Below, piece after piece: positions 43,001 to 56,155 of a stretch of 64,000 bases of DNA. The notes under the pieces are model-generated. The model did no database searches. It saw only the letters and a program-made list of their open reading frames with translations, and was not told where the DNA came from. Numbering within the stretch: position 1 is the first letter of the stretch; every line of letters starts with the position of its first letter. A program made the translations under genes and the position numbers. Source of the stretch: Nemertoderma westbladi (lineage: Eukaryota > Xenacoelomorpha > Nemertodermatida > Nemertodermatidae); NCBI GenBank assembly GCA_032718475.1, contig JAUCBJ010004046.1, positions 53,648 to 117,647 of the forward strand, read 5' to 3'.

Positions 43001-46000
43001 GGTGAAAAAGATGTCGGAGATGACACAAAAAAGTCTGTTATGTCATCATCATCCTCCTCTTCTTCATCTGATGACACTTCTGATGAAGATAGTGAGCATG
43101 CTTTAGAAGGAATTAAAACTACCAGCTCTAGATCATCTTCAGATAGTGAATTTGAAACTAAAGATATAAAACTTGATTGTAGTGATCATGGAAAAGAAAA
43201 GACCAAAATTAAATTTCCATATATAAAAGTCCCCAAAAGGAAAAATAAGAAGAAAAGGGCTAAAATACTAGAAAATAAGGAACATCATTTGGATGTAGTT
43301 GTAAGACCCGAGGATGACATAGAATCTAAACATTTATATGTATGCGATCCGCCTGTTAAAGAAATAGTCGAACCTATATCATTAGAAGTTAAACAAAATA
43401 TTCCACAGTTTATTATATTTGGTACACCACAACTTGAAAATGATGCAAGAAAGGGATCATCCTCATCATGTTCAGAACCATCAGATACTGACTCCGATTC
43501 TTCTGATGGTGAGGATGGTCATGCTTTGGAAGTGAAGAGTATGGGCAGTGCCACCTCATCATCAGATAGTTATATTGAACCAGAAGATAATAAACTTGAT
43601 GGCATTGCTGGCAGTAAGAAAGGAGCCAAATTTAATTTTCCAACGATAAAAATCCCAAAACTCAAGCGCAAGAAGAAAAAAGCTAAAATAAATGAAAATA
43701 AAGTACAATCTACGAAAGAAATTATTATCCCATATAATAATAGAGAATCAAATCAATTGAACATTTGTGATCCTGTTACTGAAATAATAGAACACATGCC
43801 ATTAGAGGCAAAACATATTGTTCCTCACATTGGACTATCTGGTGAAAAAGATGTCGGAGATGCCACAAAAAAGTCAGTTATGTCATCATCATCATCTTCT
43901 TCTTCATCTGATGACACTTCTGATGAAGATAGTGAGCATGCTTTAGAAGTAATTAAAACTACCAGCTCTAGCTCATCATCAGATAGTGAAATTGAAACTA
44001 AAGATATAAAACTTGGCAGTAGTGATCATGGAAAAGAAAAGACCAAAGTTAAATTTCCATATATAAAAGTCCCCAAAAGGAAAAATAAGAAGAAAAGAGC
44101 TAAAATACTAGAATATAAGGTACATCATTTGAGTGTAGTTGTAAGACCTGAGGATGACATAGAATCTAAACATTTATATGTATGCGATCCACCTGTTAAA
44201 GAAATAGTAGAACCTATATCATTAGAAGTTAAACAAAATATTCCACAGGTCATCCTATTTGGAACTCCACAACTTGAAAATGATGCAAAAAAGGGATCAT
44301 CCTCATCATCTTCAGAACCATCAGATGGTGACTCCGATTCTTCTGATGGTGAGGATGGTTATGATTTGGAAGTGAAGAGTATGGGCAGTGCCACCTCATC
44401 ATCAGATAGTTATATTGAACCAGAAGATAATAAACTTGATGGCATTGCTGGCAGTAAGAAAGGAGCCAAATTTAATTTTCCAACTATAAAAATCCCAAAA
44501 CTCAAGCGCAAGAAGAAAAAAGCTAAAATAAATGAAAATAAAGTACAATCTACAGAAGAAATTATTATCCCAGATAATAATAGAGAATCAAAACAATTGA
44601 ACATTTGTGATCCTGTTACTGAAATAATAGAACCCCTGCCATTAGAGGCAAAACATATTGTTCCTCACGTTGGACTATCTGGTGAAAAAGATGTCGGAGA
44701 TGACACAAAAAAGTCTGTTATGTTATCATCATCCTCTTCTTCGTCATCTGATGACACTTCTGATGAAGATAGTGAGCATGCTTTAGAAGTAATTAAAACT
44801 ACCAGCTCTAGCTCATCATCAGATAGTGAATTTGAAAGTAAAGATATAAAACTTGATGGTAGTTATCATGGAAAAGAAAAGACCAAAATTAAATTTCCAT
44901 ATATAAAAGTCCCCAAAAGGAAAAATAAGAAGAAAAGGGCTAAAATACTAGAAAATAAGGTACACCATTTGAGTGTAGTTGTAAGACCTGAGGATGACAT
45001 AGAATCTAAACATTTATATGTATGCGATCCACCTGTTAAAGAAATAGTGGAACCTATATCATTAGAAGTTAAACAAAATATTCCACAGTTTATCCTATTT
45101 GGAACTCCACAACTTGAAGATGATGCAAGAAAGGGATCATCCTCATCATCTTCAGAACCATCAGATGGTGACTCCGATTCTTCTGATGGTGAGGATGGTT
45201 ATGATTTGGAAGTGAAGAGTATGGGCAGTGCCACCTCATCATCAGATAGTCCAGAAGATAATAAACTTGATGGCATTGCTGGCAGTAAGAAAGGAGCCAA
45301 ATTTAATTTTCCAACTATAAAAATCCCAAAACTCAAGCGCAAGAAGAAAAAATCAAAAATAAATGAAAATAAAGTACAATCTACGAAAGAAATTATTATC
45401 CCAGATAGTAATAGAGAATCAAAACAAATGAACATTTGTGATCCAGTTACTGAAATAATAGAACCAATGCCATTAGAGGCAAAACATATTGTTCCTCACG
45501 TTGGACTATCTGGTGAAAAAGATGTCGGAGATGACACAAAAAAGTCTGTTATGTTATCATCATCCTCTTCTTCGTCATCTGATGACACTTCTGATGAAGA
45601 TAGTGAGCATGCTTTAGAAGTAATTAAAACTACCAGCTCTAGCTCATCATCAGATAGTGAATTTGAAAGTAAAGATATAAAACTTGATGGTAGTTATCAT
45701 GGAAAAGAAAAGACCAAAATTAAATTTCCATATATAAAAGTCCCCAAAAGGAAAAATAAGAAGAAAAGAGCTAAAATACTAGAATATAAGGTACATTATT
45801 TGGATGTAGTTGTAAGACCTGAGGATGACATAGAATCTAAACATTTATATGTATGCGATCCACCTGTTAAAGAAATAGTCGAACCTATATCATTAGAAGT
45901 TAAACAAAATATTCCACAGTTTATCCTATTTGGAACTCCACAACTTGAAGATGATGCAAGAAAGGGATCATCCTCATCATCTTCAGAACCATCAGATGGT

Positions 46001-49000
46001 GACTCCGATTCTTCTGATGGTGAGGATGGTTATGATTTGGAAGTGAAGAGTATGGGCAGTGCCACCTCATCATCAGATAGTCCAGAAGATAATAAACTTG
46101 ATGGCATTGCTGGCAGTAAGAAAGGAGCCAAATTTAATTTTCCAACTATAAAAATCCCAAAACTCAAGCGCAAGAAGAAAAAATCAAAAATAAATGAAAA
46201 TAAAGTACAATCTACGAAAGAAATTATTATCCCAGATAGTAATAGAGAATCAAAACAAATGAACATTTGTGATCCAGTTACTGAAATAATAGAACCAATG
46301 CCATTAGAGGCAAAACATATTGTTCATCGCGTTGGATTATCTGGTGAAAAAGATGTCGGAGATGACACAAAAAAGTCTGTTATGTCATCATCATCCTCTT
46401 CTTCTTCATCTGATGACACTTCTGATGAAGATAGTGAGCATGCTTTAGAAGTAATTAAAACTACCAGCTCTAGCTCATCATCAGATAGTGAATTTGAAAC
46501 TAAAGATATAAAACTTGATGGTAGTGATCATGGAAAAGAAAAGACCAAAATTAAATTTCCATATATAAAAGTCCCCAAAAGGAAAAATAAGAAGAAAAGA
46601 GCTAAAATACTAGAATATAAGGTACATCATTTGAGTGTAGTTGTAAGACCTGAGGATGACATAGAATCTAAACATTTATATGTATGCGATCCACCTGTTA
46701 AAGAAATAGTGGAACCTATATCATTAGAAGGTAAACAAAATATTCCACAGTTTATCATATTTGGTACACCACAACTTGAAGATGATGCAAGAAAGGGATC
46801 ATCCTCATCATCTTCAGAACCATCAGATGGTGACTCCGATTCTTCTGATGGTGAGGATGGTCATGATTTGGAAGTGAAGAGTATGGGCAGTGCTACCTCA
46901 TCATCAGATAGTTATATTGAACCAGAAGATAATAAACTTGATGGCATTGCTGGCAGTAAGAAAGGAGCCAAATTTAATTTTCCAACTATAAAAATCCCAA
47001 AACTCAAGCGTAAGAAGAAAAAAGCTAAAATAAATGAAAATAAAGTACAATCTACGAAAGAAATTATTATCCCAGATAATAATAGAGAATCAAAACAATT
47101 GAACATTTGTGATCCTGTTACTGAAATAATAGAACCCATGCCATTTGAGGCAAAACATATTGTTCCTCACATTGGACTATCTGGTGAAAAAGATGTCGGA
47201 GATGCCACAAAAAAGTCAGTTATGTCATCATCATCCTCTTCTTCTTCATCTGATGACACTTCTGATGAAGATAGTGAGCATGCTTTAGAAGTAATTAAAA
47301 CTACCAGCTCTAGCTCATCAGCAGATAGTGAAATTGAAACTAAAGATATAAAACTTGATGGTAGTGATCATGGAAAAGAAAAGACCAAAATTAAATTTCC
47401 ATATATAAAAGTCCCCAAAAGGAAAAATAAGAAGAAAAGGGCTAAAATACTAGAAAATAAGGTACACCATTTGAGTGTAGTTGTAAGACCTGAGGATGAC
47501 ATAGAATCTAAACATTTATATGTATGCGATCCACCTGTTAAAGAAATAGTGGAACCTATATCATTAGAAGTTAAACAAAATATTCCACAGTTTATCATAT
47601 TTGGTACACCACAACTTGAAGATGATGCAAGAAAGGGATCATCCTCATCATCTTCAGAACCATCAGATGGTGACTCCGATTCTTCTGATGGTGAGGATGG
47701 TCATGATTTGGAAGTGAAGAGTATGGGCAGTGCTACCTCATCATCAGATAGTTATATTGAACCAGAAGATAATAAACTTGATGGCATTGCTGGCAGTAAG
47801 AAAGGAGCCAAATTTAATTTTCCAACTATAAAAATCCCAAAACTCAAGCGTAAGAAGAAAAAAGCTAAAATAAATGAAAATAAAGTACAATCTACAGAAG
47901 AAATTATTATCCCAGATAATAATAGAGAATCAAAACAAATGAACATTTGTGATCCTGTTACTGAAATAATAGAACCCATGCCATTAGAGGCAAAACATAT
48001 TGTTCCTCACGTTGGACTATCTGGTGAAAAAGATGTCGGAGATGCCACAAAAAAGTCAGTTATGTCATCATCATCATCTTCTTCTTCATCTGATGACACT
48101 TCTGATGAAGATAGTGAGCATGCTTTAGAAGTAATTAAAACTACCAGCTCTAGCTCATCATCAGATAGTGAAATTGAAACTAAAGATATAAAACTTGGCA
48201 GTAGTGATCATGGAAAAGAAAAGACCAAAGTTAAATTTCCATATATAAAAGTCCCCAAAAGGAAAAATAAGAAGAAAAGAGCTAAAATACTAGAATATAA
48301 GGTACATTATTTGGATGTAGTTGTAAGACCTGAGGATGACATAGAATGTAAACATTTATATGTATGCGATCCACCTGTTAAAGAAATAGTGGAACCTATA
48401 TCATTAGAAGTTAAACAAAATATTCCACAGTTTATCATATTTGGTACACCACAACTTGAAGATGATGCAAGAAAGGGATCATCCTCATCATCTTCAGAAC
48501 CATCAGATGGTGACTCCGATTCTTCTGATGGTGAGGATGGTCATAATTTGGAAGTGAAGAGTATGGGCAGTGCCACCTCATCATCAGATAGTTATATTGA
48601 ACCAGAAGATAATAAACTTGATGGCATTGCTGGCAGTAAGAATGGAGCCAAATTTAATTTTCCAACTATAAAAATCCCAAAACTCAAGCGCAAGAAGAAA
48701 AAAGCTAAAATAAATGAAAATAAAGTAGAATCTACGAAAGAAATTATTATCCCAGATAGTAATAGAGAATCAAAACAAATGAACATTTGTAATCCAGTTA
48801 TTGATATAATAGAACCCCTGCCATTAGAGGCAAAACATATTGTTCCTCACGTTGGACTATCTGGTGAAAAAGATGTCGGAGATGACACAAAAAAGTCTGT
48901 TATGTCATCATCATCCTCTTCTTCTTCATCTGATGACAATTCTGATGAAGATAGTGAGCATGCTTTAGAAGTAATTAAAACTACCAGCTCTAGCTCATCA

Positions 49001-52000
49001 TCAGATAGTGAATTTGAAACTAAAGATATAAAACTTGATGGTAGTGATCATGGAAAAGAAAAGACCAAAATTAAATTTCCATATATAAAAGTCCCCAAAA
49101 GGAAAAATAAGAAGAAAAGGGCTAAAATACTAGAAAATAAGCTACATTATTTGGATGTAGTTGTAAGACCTGATGATGACCTAGAATGTAAACATTTATA
49201 TGTATGCGATCCACCTGTTAAAGAAATAGTCGAACCTATATCATTTGAAGTTAAACAAAATATTCCACAGGTTATCCTATTTGGAACTCCACAACTGGAA
49301 AATGATGCAAAAAAGGGATCATCCTCATCATCTTCAGAACCATCAGATGGTGACTCCGATTCTTCTGATGGTGAGGATGGTCATGCTTTGGAAGTGAAGA
49401 GTATGGGCAGTGCCACCTCATCATCAGATAGTTATATTGAACCAGAAGATAATAAACTTGATGGCATTGCTGGCAGTAAGAAAGAAGCCAAATTTAATTT
49501 TCCAACTATAAAAATCCCAAAACTCAAGCGCAAGAAGAAAAAAGCTAAAATAAATGAAAATAAAGAAGAATCTACGAAAGAAATTATTATCCCAGATAAT
49601 AATAGAGAATCAAAACAAATGAACATTTGTGATCCAGTTACTGAAATAATAGAACCCATGCCATTAGAGGCAAAACATATTGTTCCTCACGTTGGACTAT
49701 CTGGTGAAAAAGATGTCGGAGATGCCACAAAAAAGTCTGTTATGTCATCATCATCCTCTTCTTCTTCATCTGATGACACTTCTGTTGAAGATAGTGAGCA
49801 TGCTTTAGAAGTAATTAAAACTACCAGCTCTAGCTCATCATCAGATAGTGAATTTGAAACTAAAGATATAAAACTTGATGGTAATGATCATGGAAAAGAA
49901 AAGACAAAAATTAAATTTCCATATATAAAAGTCCCCAAAAGGAAAAATAAGAAGAAAAGAGCTAAAATACTAGAATATAAGGTACATTATTTGGATGTAG
50001 TTGTAAGACCTGATGATGACCTAGAATGTAAACATTTATATGTATGCGATCCACCTGTTAAAGAAATAGTCGAACCTATATCATTAGAAGTTAAACAAAA
50101 TATTCCACAGTTTATCATATTTGGTACACCACAACTTGAAGATGATGCAAGAAAGGGATCATCCTCATCATCTTCAGAACCATCAGATACTGACTCCAAT
50201 TCTTCTGATGGTGAGGATGGTCATGATTTGGAATTGAAGAGTATGGGCAGTGCCACCTCATCATCAGATAGTTATATTGAACCAGAAGATAATAAACTTG
50301 ATGGCATTGCTGGCAGTAAGAAAGGAGCCAAATTTAATTTTCCAACGATAAAAATGCCAAAACTCAAGCGCAAAAAGAAAAAAGCTAAAATAAATGAAAA
50401 TAAAGTAAAATCTACGAAAGAAATTATTATCCCAGATAATAATAGAGAATCAAAACAATTGAACATTTGTGATCCAGTTACTGAAATAATAGAATCCATG
50501 CCATTAGAGGCAAAACATATTGTTCCTCACGTTGCACTATCTGGTGAAAAAGATGTCGGAGATGCCACAAAAAAGTCAGTTATGTCATCATCATCCTCTT
50601 CTTCTGCATCTGATGACACTTCTGATGAAGATAGTGAGCATGCTTTAGAAGTAATTAAAATTACCAGCTCTAGCTCATCATCAGATAGTGAATTTGAAAC
50701 TAAAGAAATAAAACTTGATGGTAATGAAGACGGAAAAGAAAGGACCAAAGTTAAATTTCCATATATAAAAGTCCCCAAAAGGAAAAATAAGAAGAAAAGG
50801 GCTAAAATACTAGAAAATAAAGTTCATTATTTGGATGTAGTTGTAAGACCTGATGATGACCTAGAATGTAAACATTTATATGTATGCGATCCACCTGTTA
50901 AAGAAATAGTCGAACCTATATCATTAGAAGTTAAACAAAATATTCCACAGTTTATCATATTTGGTACACCACAACTTGAAGATGATGCAAGAAAGGGATC
51001 ATCCTCATCATCTTCAGAACCATCAGATACTGACTCAAATTCTTCTGATGGTGAGGATGGTCATGCTTTGGAAGTGAAGAGTATGGGCAGTACCACCTCA
51101 TCATCAGATAGTTTTATTGAACCAGAACATTTTAAACTTGATGGCATTGCTGGCAGTAAGAAAGGAGCCAAATTTAATTTTCCAACTATAAAAATCCCAA
51201 AACTCAAGCGCAAGAAGAAAAAAGGTAAAATAAATGAAAATAAAGTAGAATCAACGAAAGAAATTATTATCCCAGATAATAATAGAGAATCAAAACAATT
51301 GAACATTTGTGATCCAGTTACTGAAATAATAGAACCCATGCCATTAGAGGCAAAACATATTGTTCCTCACGTTGGACTATCTGGTGAAAAAGATGTCGTA
51401 GATGCCACAAAAAAGTCTGTTATGTCATCATCATCCTCTTCTTCTTCATCTGATGACACTTCTGATGAAGATAGTGAGCATGCTTTAGAAGTTATTAAAA
51501 CTACCAGCTCTCGCTCATCATCAGATAGTGAATTTGAAACTAAAGATATAAAACTTGGCAGTAGTGATCATGGAAAAGAAAAGACCAAAATTAAATTTCC
51601 ATATATAAAAGTCCCCAAAAGGAAAAATAAGAAGAAAAGAGCTAAAATACTAGAATATAAGGTACATTATTTGGATGTAGTTGTAAGACCTGAGGATGAC
51701 ATAGAATCTAAACATTTATATGTATGCGATCCACCTGTTAAAGAAATAGTCGAACCTATATCATTAGAAGTTAAACAAAATATTCCACAGTTTATCATAT
51801 TTGGTACACCACAACTTGAAGATGATGCAAGAAAGGGATCATCCTCATCATCTTCAGAACCATCAGATACTGACTCCAATTCTTCTGATGGTGAGGATGG
51901 TCATGCTTTGGAATTGAAGAGTATGGGCAGTGCCACCTCATCATCAGATAGTTATATTGAACCAGAAGATAATAAACTTGATGGCATTGCTGGCAGTAAG

Positions 52001-55000
52001 AAAGGAGCCAAATTTAATTTTCCAAATATAAAAATCCCAAAACTCAAGCGCAAAAAGAAAAAAGCTAAAATAAATGAAAATAAAGAAGAATCTACGAAAG
52101 AAATTATTATCCCAGATAATAATAGAGAATCAAAACAATTGAACATTTGTGATCCTGTTACTGAAATAATAGAACCCATGCCATTAGAGGCAAAACATAT
52201 TATTCCTCACATTGGACTATCTGGTGAAAAAGATGTCGGAGATGCCACAAAAAAGTATGTTATGTCATCATCATCCTCTTCTTCTTCATCTGATGACACT
52301 TCTGATGAAGATAGTGAGCATGCTTTAGAAGTTATTAAAACTACCAGCTCTCGCTCATCATCAGATAGTGAAATTGAAACTAAAGATATAAAACTTGATG
52401 GTAGTGATCATGGAAAAGAAAAGACCAAAGTTAAATTTCCATATATAAAAGTCCCCAAAAGGAAAAATAAGAAGAAAAGAGCTAAAATACTAGAATATAA
52501 GGTACATTATTTGGATGTAGTTGTAAGACCTGAGGATGACCTAGAATGTAAACATTTATATGTATGCGATCCACCTGTTAAAGAAATAGTCGAACCTATA
52601 TCTTTAGAAGTTAAACAAAATATTCCACAGTTTATCATATTTGGTACACCACAACTTGAAGATGATGCAAGAAAGGGATCATCCTCATCATCTTCAGAAC
52701 CATCAGATACTGACTCCAATTCTTCTGATGGTGAGGATGGTCATGCTTTGGAAGTGAAGAGTATGGGCAGTGCCACCTCATCATCAGATAGTTATATTGA
52801 ACCAGAAGATAATAAACTTGATGGCATTGCTGGCAGTAAGAAAGGAGCCAAATTTAATTTTCCAACTATAAAAATCCCAAAACTCAAGCGCAAGAAGAAA
52901 AAAGCTAAAATAAATGAAAATAAAGTAGAATCTACGAAAGAAATTATTATCCCAGATAATAATAGAGAATCAAAACAAATGAACATTTGTGATCCAGTTA
53001 CTGAAATAATAGAACCCATGCCATTAGAGGCAAAACATATTGTTCCTCACATTGGACTATCTGGTGAAAAAGATATCGGAGATTTTACAAAACAGTCCGT
53101 TATGTCATCATCATCCTCTTCTTCGTCATCTGATGACACTTCTGATGAAGATAGTGAGAATGCTTTAGAAGTAATTAAAACTAACAGTTCTAGCTCATCA
53201 TCAGATAGTGAATTTGAAACTAAAGATAACAAATTTAATGGCATTTATGAAGGAAAAGATACACTTAAATCCAAATTGCCAATTCAAAAAAATGTGTTCA
53301 CTGGAATTCAAATAAAAGGAGAAAAATTTGGAAAGTCAGTACCTGCTCCAGCTTCACCCACATTATCAGGATCATCAAGTGATGATACTGATTCTGTGCC
53401 ACTCTGTGGCACTTTTGTAACAAAAAATCAAGATGATCCAAACTTGAAAGCAGGAGTAATAAAACAAACATATGGAAGCCGAATTCCTGTTTTAAAAACG
53501 TCAGAGGAAATCATCTCACAGGCTAATTCTGGAAAATTAAACAAGACTGAGAAAATAAATGATAATGATATTCATTTAAATTCTAAGATCTGTTGTGATG
53601 AACCTATCACAAAACCATTATTAGATTTATCTGTTTCCATACAAGAGAAAATATTACCTGAAAACAAAGTTAACAAAGTTGAATCCACACCAAAAATAAT
53701 TCATGAATCCATGAATAATATGGAGGATATAAATTGGACAGCATGTAAACCTATAGAAGAAATCAAACATATTCAACCAATTCAATCCAAAATTGAAATT
53801 CAATGGACTGTTAAAGATTTAGATATATTAACAACTCATGGTAGAAATATAGATTTTAAACCTAAAATAAAACAATTAACAGATGAAGAAAATATTGATA
53901 CTCATGCCAATAAATATATACTACATAATATTCCTCTCAAACTTTCTACTGAACCTCAAGAACATTCCTTTGAAATATTCTGCAACAACAAGCAATCATT
54001 ACACACCGATTTTGGTGATGAAGCATTCTTTGAAACTGTTTCTGCTGAAGAAAAAAGAACAGCCTTCAAGTTACATTCTCCACTCTGCAAAAGTATTCAA
54101 GGTATTGATTTAGTTAATATGAATTCTCGGGCTGTTGTTGAATGTGAAGATAGCAATGCTGCTGTGAGAACCAGCATAATTAATGCTGTAGTTCAACCAG
54201 GGAAACCTTACAGTAAGGCTTCCAATATATTTGTAAGTTTTCCGCCCACAATTGAATTCAGTGAATCTATAGAATCGTTATTAGAACATGAACCTGTCGA
54301 AGTGATAGAAGTAATTAAAGTTTCGTGTGGTTTATCAATAAATTCCGCCTATTGCTGCAGTTTATTTGTTGCCAATTGCGATACATTTCCAAATAATGGA
54401 GACACTTCTACAAACTTAATTATCAATGATCCAATTTTCCTCCTTGATGCCCCACAGCCTGCTACATGCAAACAACTACCTCATATTCCTCTGTATCCGG
54501 TTATGTTTCATATTCCACAACAGAGTAAAACCTTTTTGTTTTCACACAAACCGATATATCCTCAGAACGAAAGCCTTCCCAACTTTGCTGCTATTCGATT
54601 AATACCTCATCCACCTCTAAAAGCCTTAAAAGAGTCACAACCACTCTACGCAAAGAAAATTGTAAATGAAAAACCGATAAATAGAGAGAGACCAACACGA
54701 AATTCATTTCAATTGAAAGGTCATGCTCCACTTCAAAGACAATCAAGTATTACAAAGGGGAAAGTCAATGTTCCCAGAGAGTTTGAGAAGCCAGAAAAAA
54801 GTCAAACCAAAACCATTGAAGAAACAACAACACACGTTGAGGAAGTTATTGAGGAAGTTGAGGTGGAACGTAGAAGTTTCTTCTCTCAAATTTTCAATAG
54901 AAAACCAAAATTAACAAGTAGAAGTCGCACATTATCTAAGAAAACAACTTCTACTATTTCTGATACGCAGCTAGATGGCACAACATCAGCACCTCTGAAA

Positions 55001-55213
55001 ACATTACCACTTCAAAGGCAAGAAACTTTAGAAGTAGAGACATGTATAAGCGAAAATGACAAAGCTGTTCCACATAGCAGACTAGATGAAATATTGAATA
55101 TTCCTACTACATCTCAAACCATGCCACAATTAAACTTAGGTCAGAGAACATCGAATCAATTGGAAATTTCTTCTGATGACGAATACTGTAATGAATTCGG
55201 AGTATTTGTATAA
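33950..55213 (+). CDS. Giant 6,428-residue repetitive polyampholyte, two-exon gene
   Basis: Exon 1 (33950-34061) and exon 2 (36039-55213) join in phase 1 at GAAG|GTAAGT and TATATTTTAG|AA, giving 19,287 coding bases with the stop. Residues 1-850 are mostly unique, with some diverged motifs. About 855-1245 are three diverged 130-140-residue modules. About 1245-5770 are 16 tandem 280-residue units. The rest is a unique C-terminus ending E-F-G-V-F-V. Each unit has two modules, each made of an acidic serine tract (S-S-S-S-S-S-D-D-T-S-D-E-D-S), a basic strand (K-F-P-Y-I-K-V-P-K-R-K-N-K-K-K-R or K-F-N-F-P-T-I-K-I-P-K-L-K-R-K-K-K-K) and a C-D-P-x-x-E-I-x-E-P motif. There is no signal peptide, membrane helix or enzyme motif. 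The acidic tracts fit CK2 sites and the basic ones nuclear localisation signals. It resembles Nopp140/treacle in charge alternation and AHNAK in motif, but no homology is proven. The function is unknown. Confidence 0.85.
34002..34009. promoter_or_regulatory. Perfect CRE (TGACGTCA) inside exon 1
   Basis: The full palindromic CREB/ATF site lies 52 bases after the start codon. It is coding (M-T-S) and could also act as a downstream regulatory element. Binding is not shown. Confidence 0.3.
34062..36038 (+). other. Intron of the giant-protein gene (1,977 bases)
   Basis: Begins GTAAGTAAATG and ends ATTATTTTATATTTTAG. About 34970-35270 holds inverted and direct copies of (c)gagagtaaaaatat / tcgatatttttactc, a short foldback-like repeat. 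The small ORFs in it have no recognisable content. Confidence 0.65.
36039..55213 (+). CDS. Giant-protein gene exon 2 (single 19.2-kb coding exon)
   Basis: An unbroken frame of more than 6,390 codons ends TAA at 55211-55213. A frame this long without a stop in a genome this AT-rich must be under selection or very recently expanded. The repeat core uses mostly TCA/TCT serine codons and AAA/AAG lysine codons. The C-terminal part has a basic S-F-F-S-Q-I-F-N-R-K-P-K-L-T-S-R-S-R that echoes the N-terminal S-F-F-K-L-T-F-P-S-L-P-K-S-H-K, so diverged copies of the strand motif may bracket the array. Confidence 0.9.
38490..39660 (+). repeat. Three diverged single modules at the N-terminal edge of the array
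   Basis: Each is about 130-140 residues with the same layout as the later modules. They contain L-K-L-P-K-F-R-N-K-H-K-R and E-P-L-V-E-I-I-E-P-F-P-V-Q-A-K; I-K-M-P-K-F-M-K-R-K-K-N and C-D-P-L-I-E-I-Y-E-P-I-P-I-Q-A-K; and L-K-I-P-K-L-K-R-K-K-K-K and C-D-P-V-I-E-I-I-E-P-M-P-L-E-A-K. Identity to the core rises from first to third. Confidence 0.85.
39660..53230 (+). repeat. Coding higher-order repeat: 16 copies of an 840-base (280-residue) unit
   Basis: The marker gtagttgtaagacc recurs at about 39937, 40777, 41617, 42457, 43297, 44137, 44977, 45808, 46639 and then every 840 bases to 52519. The two 831-base steps come from a shared 9-base in-frame deletion (loss of Y-I-E). Copies are nearly identical at base level, and every indel seen keeps the frame. 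The last unit decays after about 53080 into unique sequence. Confidence 0.97.
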
Positions 55214-55229
55214 AGGGGCAATTAATTGA

Positions 55230-55235
55230 AATAAA
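55230..55235 (+). terminator. Poly(A) signal AATAAA close to the giant gene's stop
   Basis: The first AATAAA lies 17 bases after the stop codon. Further copies at 55347-55352 and 55536-55541 are alternatives giving 3' UTRs of about 150 and 350 bases. Confidence 0.5.
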
Positions 55236-55950
55236 CTTTTACATATTCAGGGCTATTGCCATACATAGTGAAAGTTACTAAATATATCATAAATCAATTT
55301 TATGGTTTTGTTATTTTACATTATATATTTATTTATCTTTAATTTGAATAAATGTTATTATAATTTGAATCCAGCAGAAGATAAGAAGATCAATAAAGTA
55401 ATATCTACACTACAAATAATACTAATTACGTACTAGTTTGTAAATTAATTATTAGTCAGTCTGATTGTTAATGTATTGTGTGATAATTACCTTCTTATTT
55501 AAATATAATTCAGCGTGTGATTACAAATTAGTTTAAATAAACTTTTATCTTTAATTCATTTCGATGTTGATATCTTGAATATTTATGAGGAATGCTTTCA
55601 ACTGTAACTGGATCCAAAAAGGTAATAAAGACATTATGCAAAATTTATTTTTTTTAGCAAAACATGCTAAAATAATTTGTTAAAAATATCTCTTTAACTC
55701 AATTAGCATGGGACAGAAATAGTTAATGACTTTAATGACTTTGAATTTTTACCAAGCTTATTAATATTTATTATAGAAATTTTAAATTTCAAATTAAATA
55801 CGACATTGGAGGTAAAATATCGTCTAGCTAAAGATTAATTAGCTTACAGAATGTAGTAGTCATCCATAAGCCTGTTATAGTAATCACTAAACTTTACATA
55901 AGTTGACGTTAAGGCCTACTTTACTTAACTTGGAATACTTGACTTGAATT
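55236..55950. other. 3' flank of the giant gene, no further gene seen
   Basis: AT-rich unique sequence that includes the alternative poly(A) signals. Confidence 0.5.
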
Positions 55951-55954
55951 TACC

Positions 55955-56155
55955 TATTTGACTTGTCTTTACTGAAGAATTTCAAGTCAGGTCAATTCAA
56001 ATATGTCAAGTCAAGTTTAGTATGTCAAGCCAAGTATATCAAGTGAAGTCAACTTTGTCAAGTCAAGTATGTCAAGTCAATTATGTCAAGTAGAATATGC
56101 TAAGTCAAATACTGTATGTCAAATAAAGTACAGTATGTTAAGTAAATATGACCAG
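55955..56155. repeat. Degenerate tatgtcaagtcaag minisatellite
   Basis: About twelve degenerate units of 13-16 bases built on tgtcaagtcaa, decaying to the right into ctaagtcaaat and tcaaataaagta variants. Confidence 0.75.

Noticed and set aside
36169-53244. Many short minus-strand ORFs of 60-90 codons repeating every 840 bases
   Set aside because: They are reverse-frame shadows of the giant repeat array.
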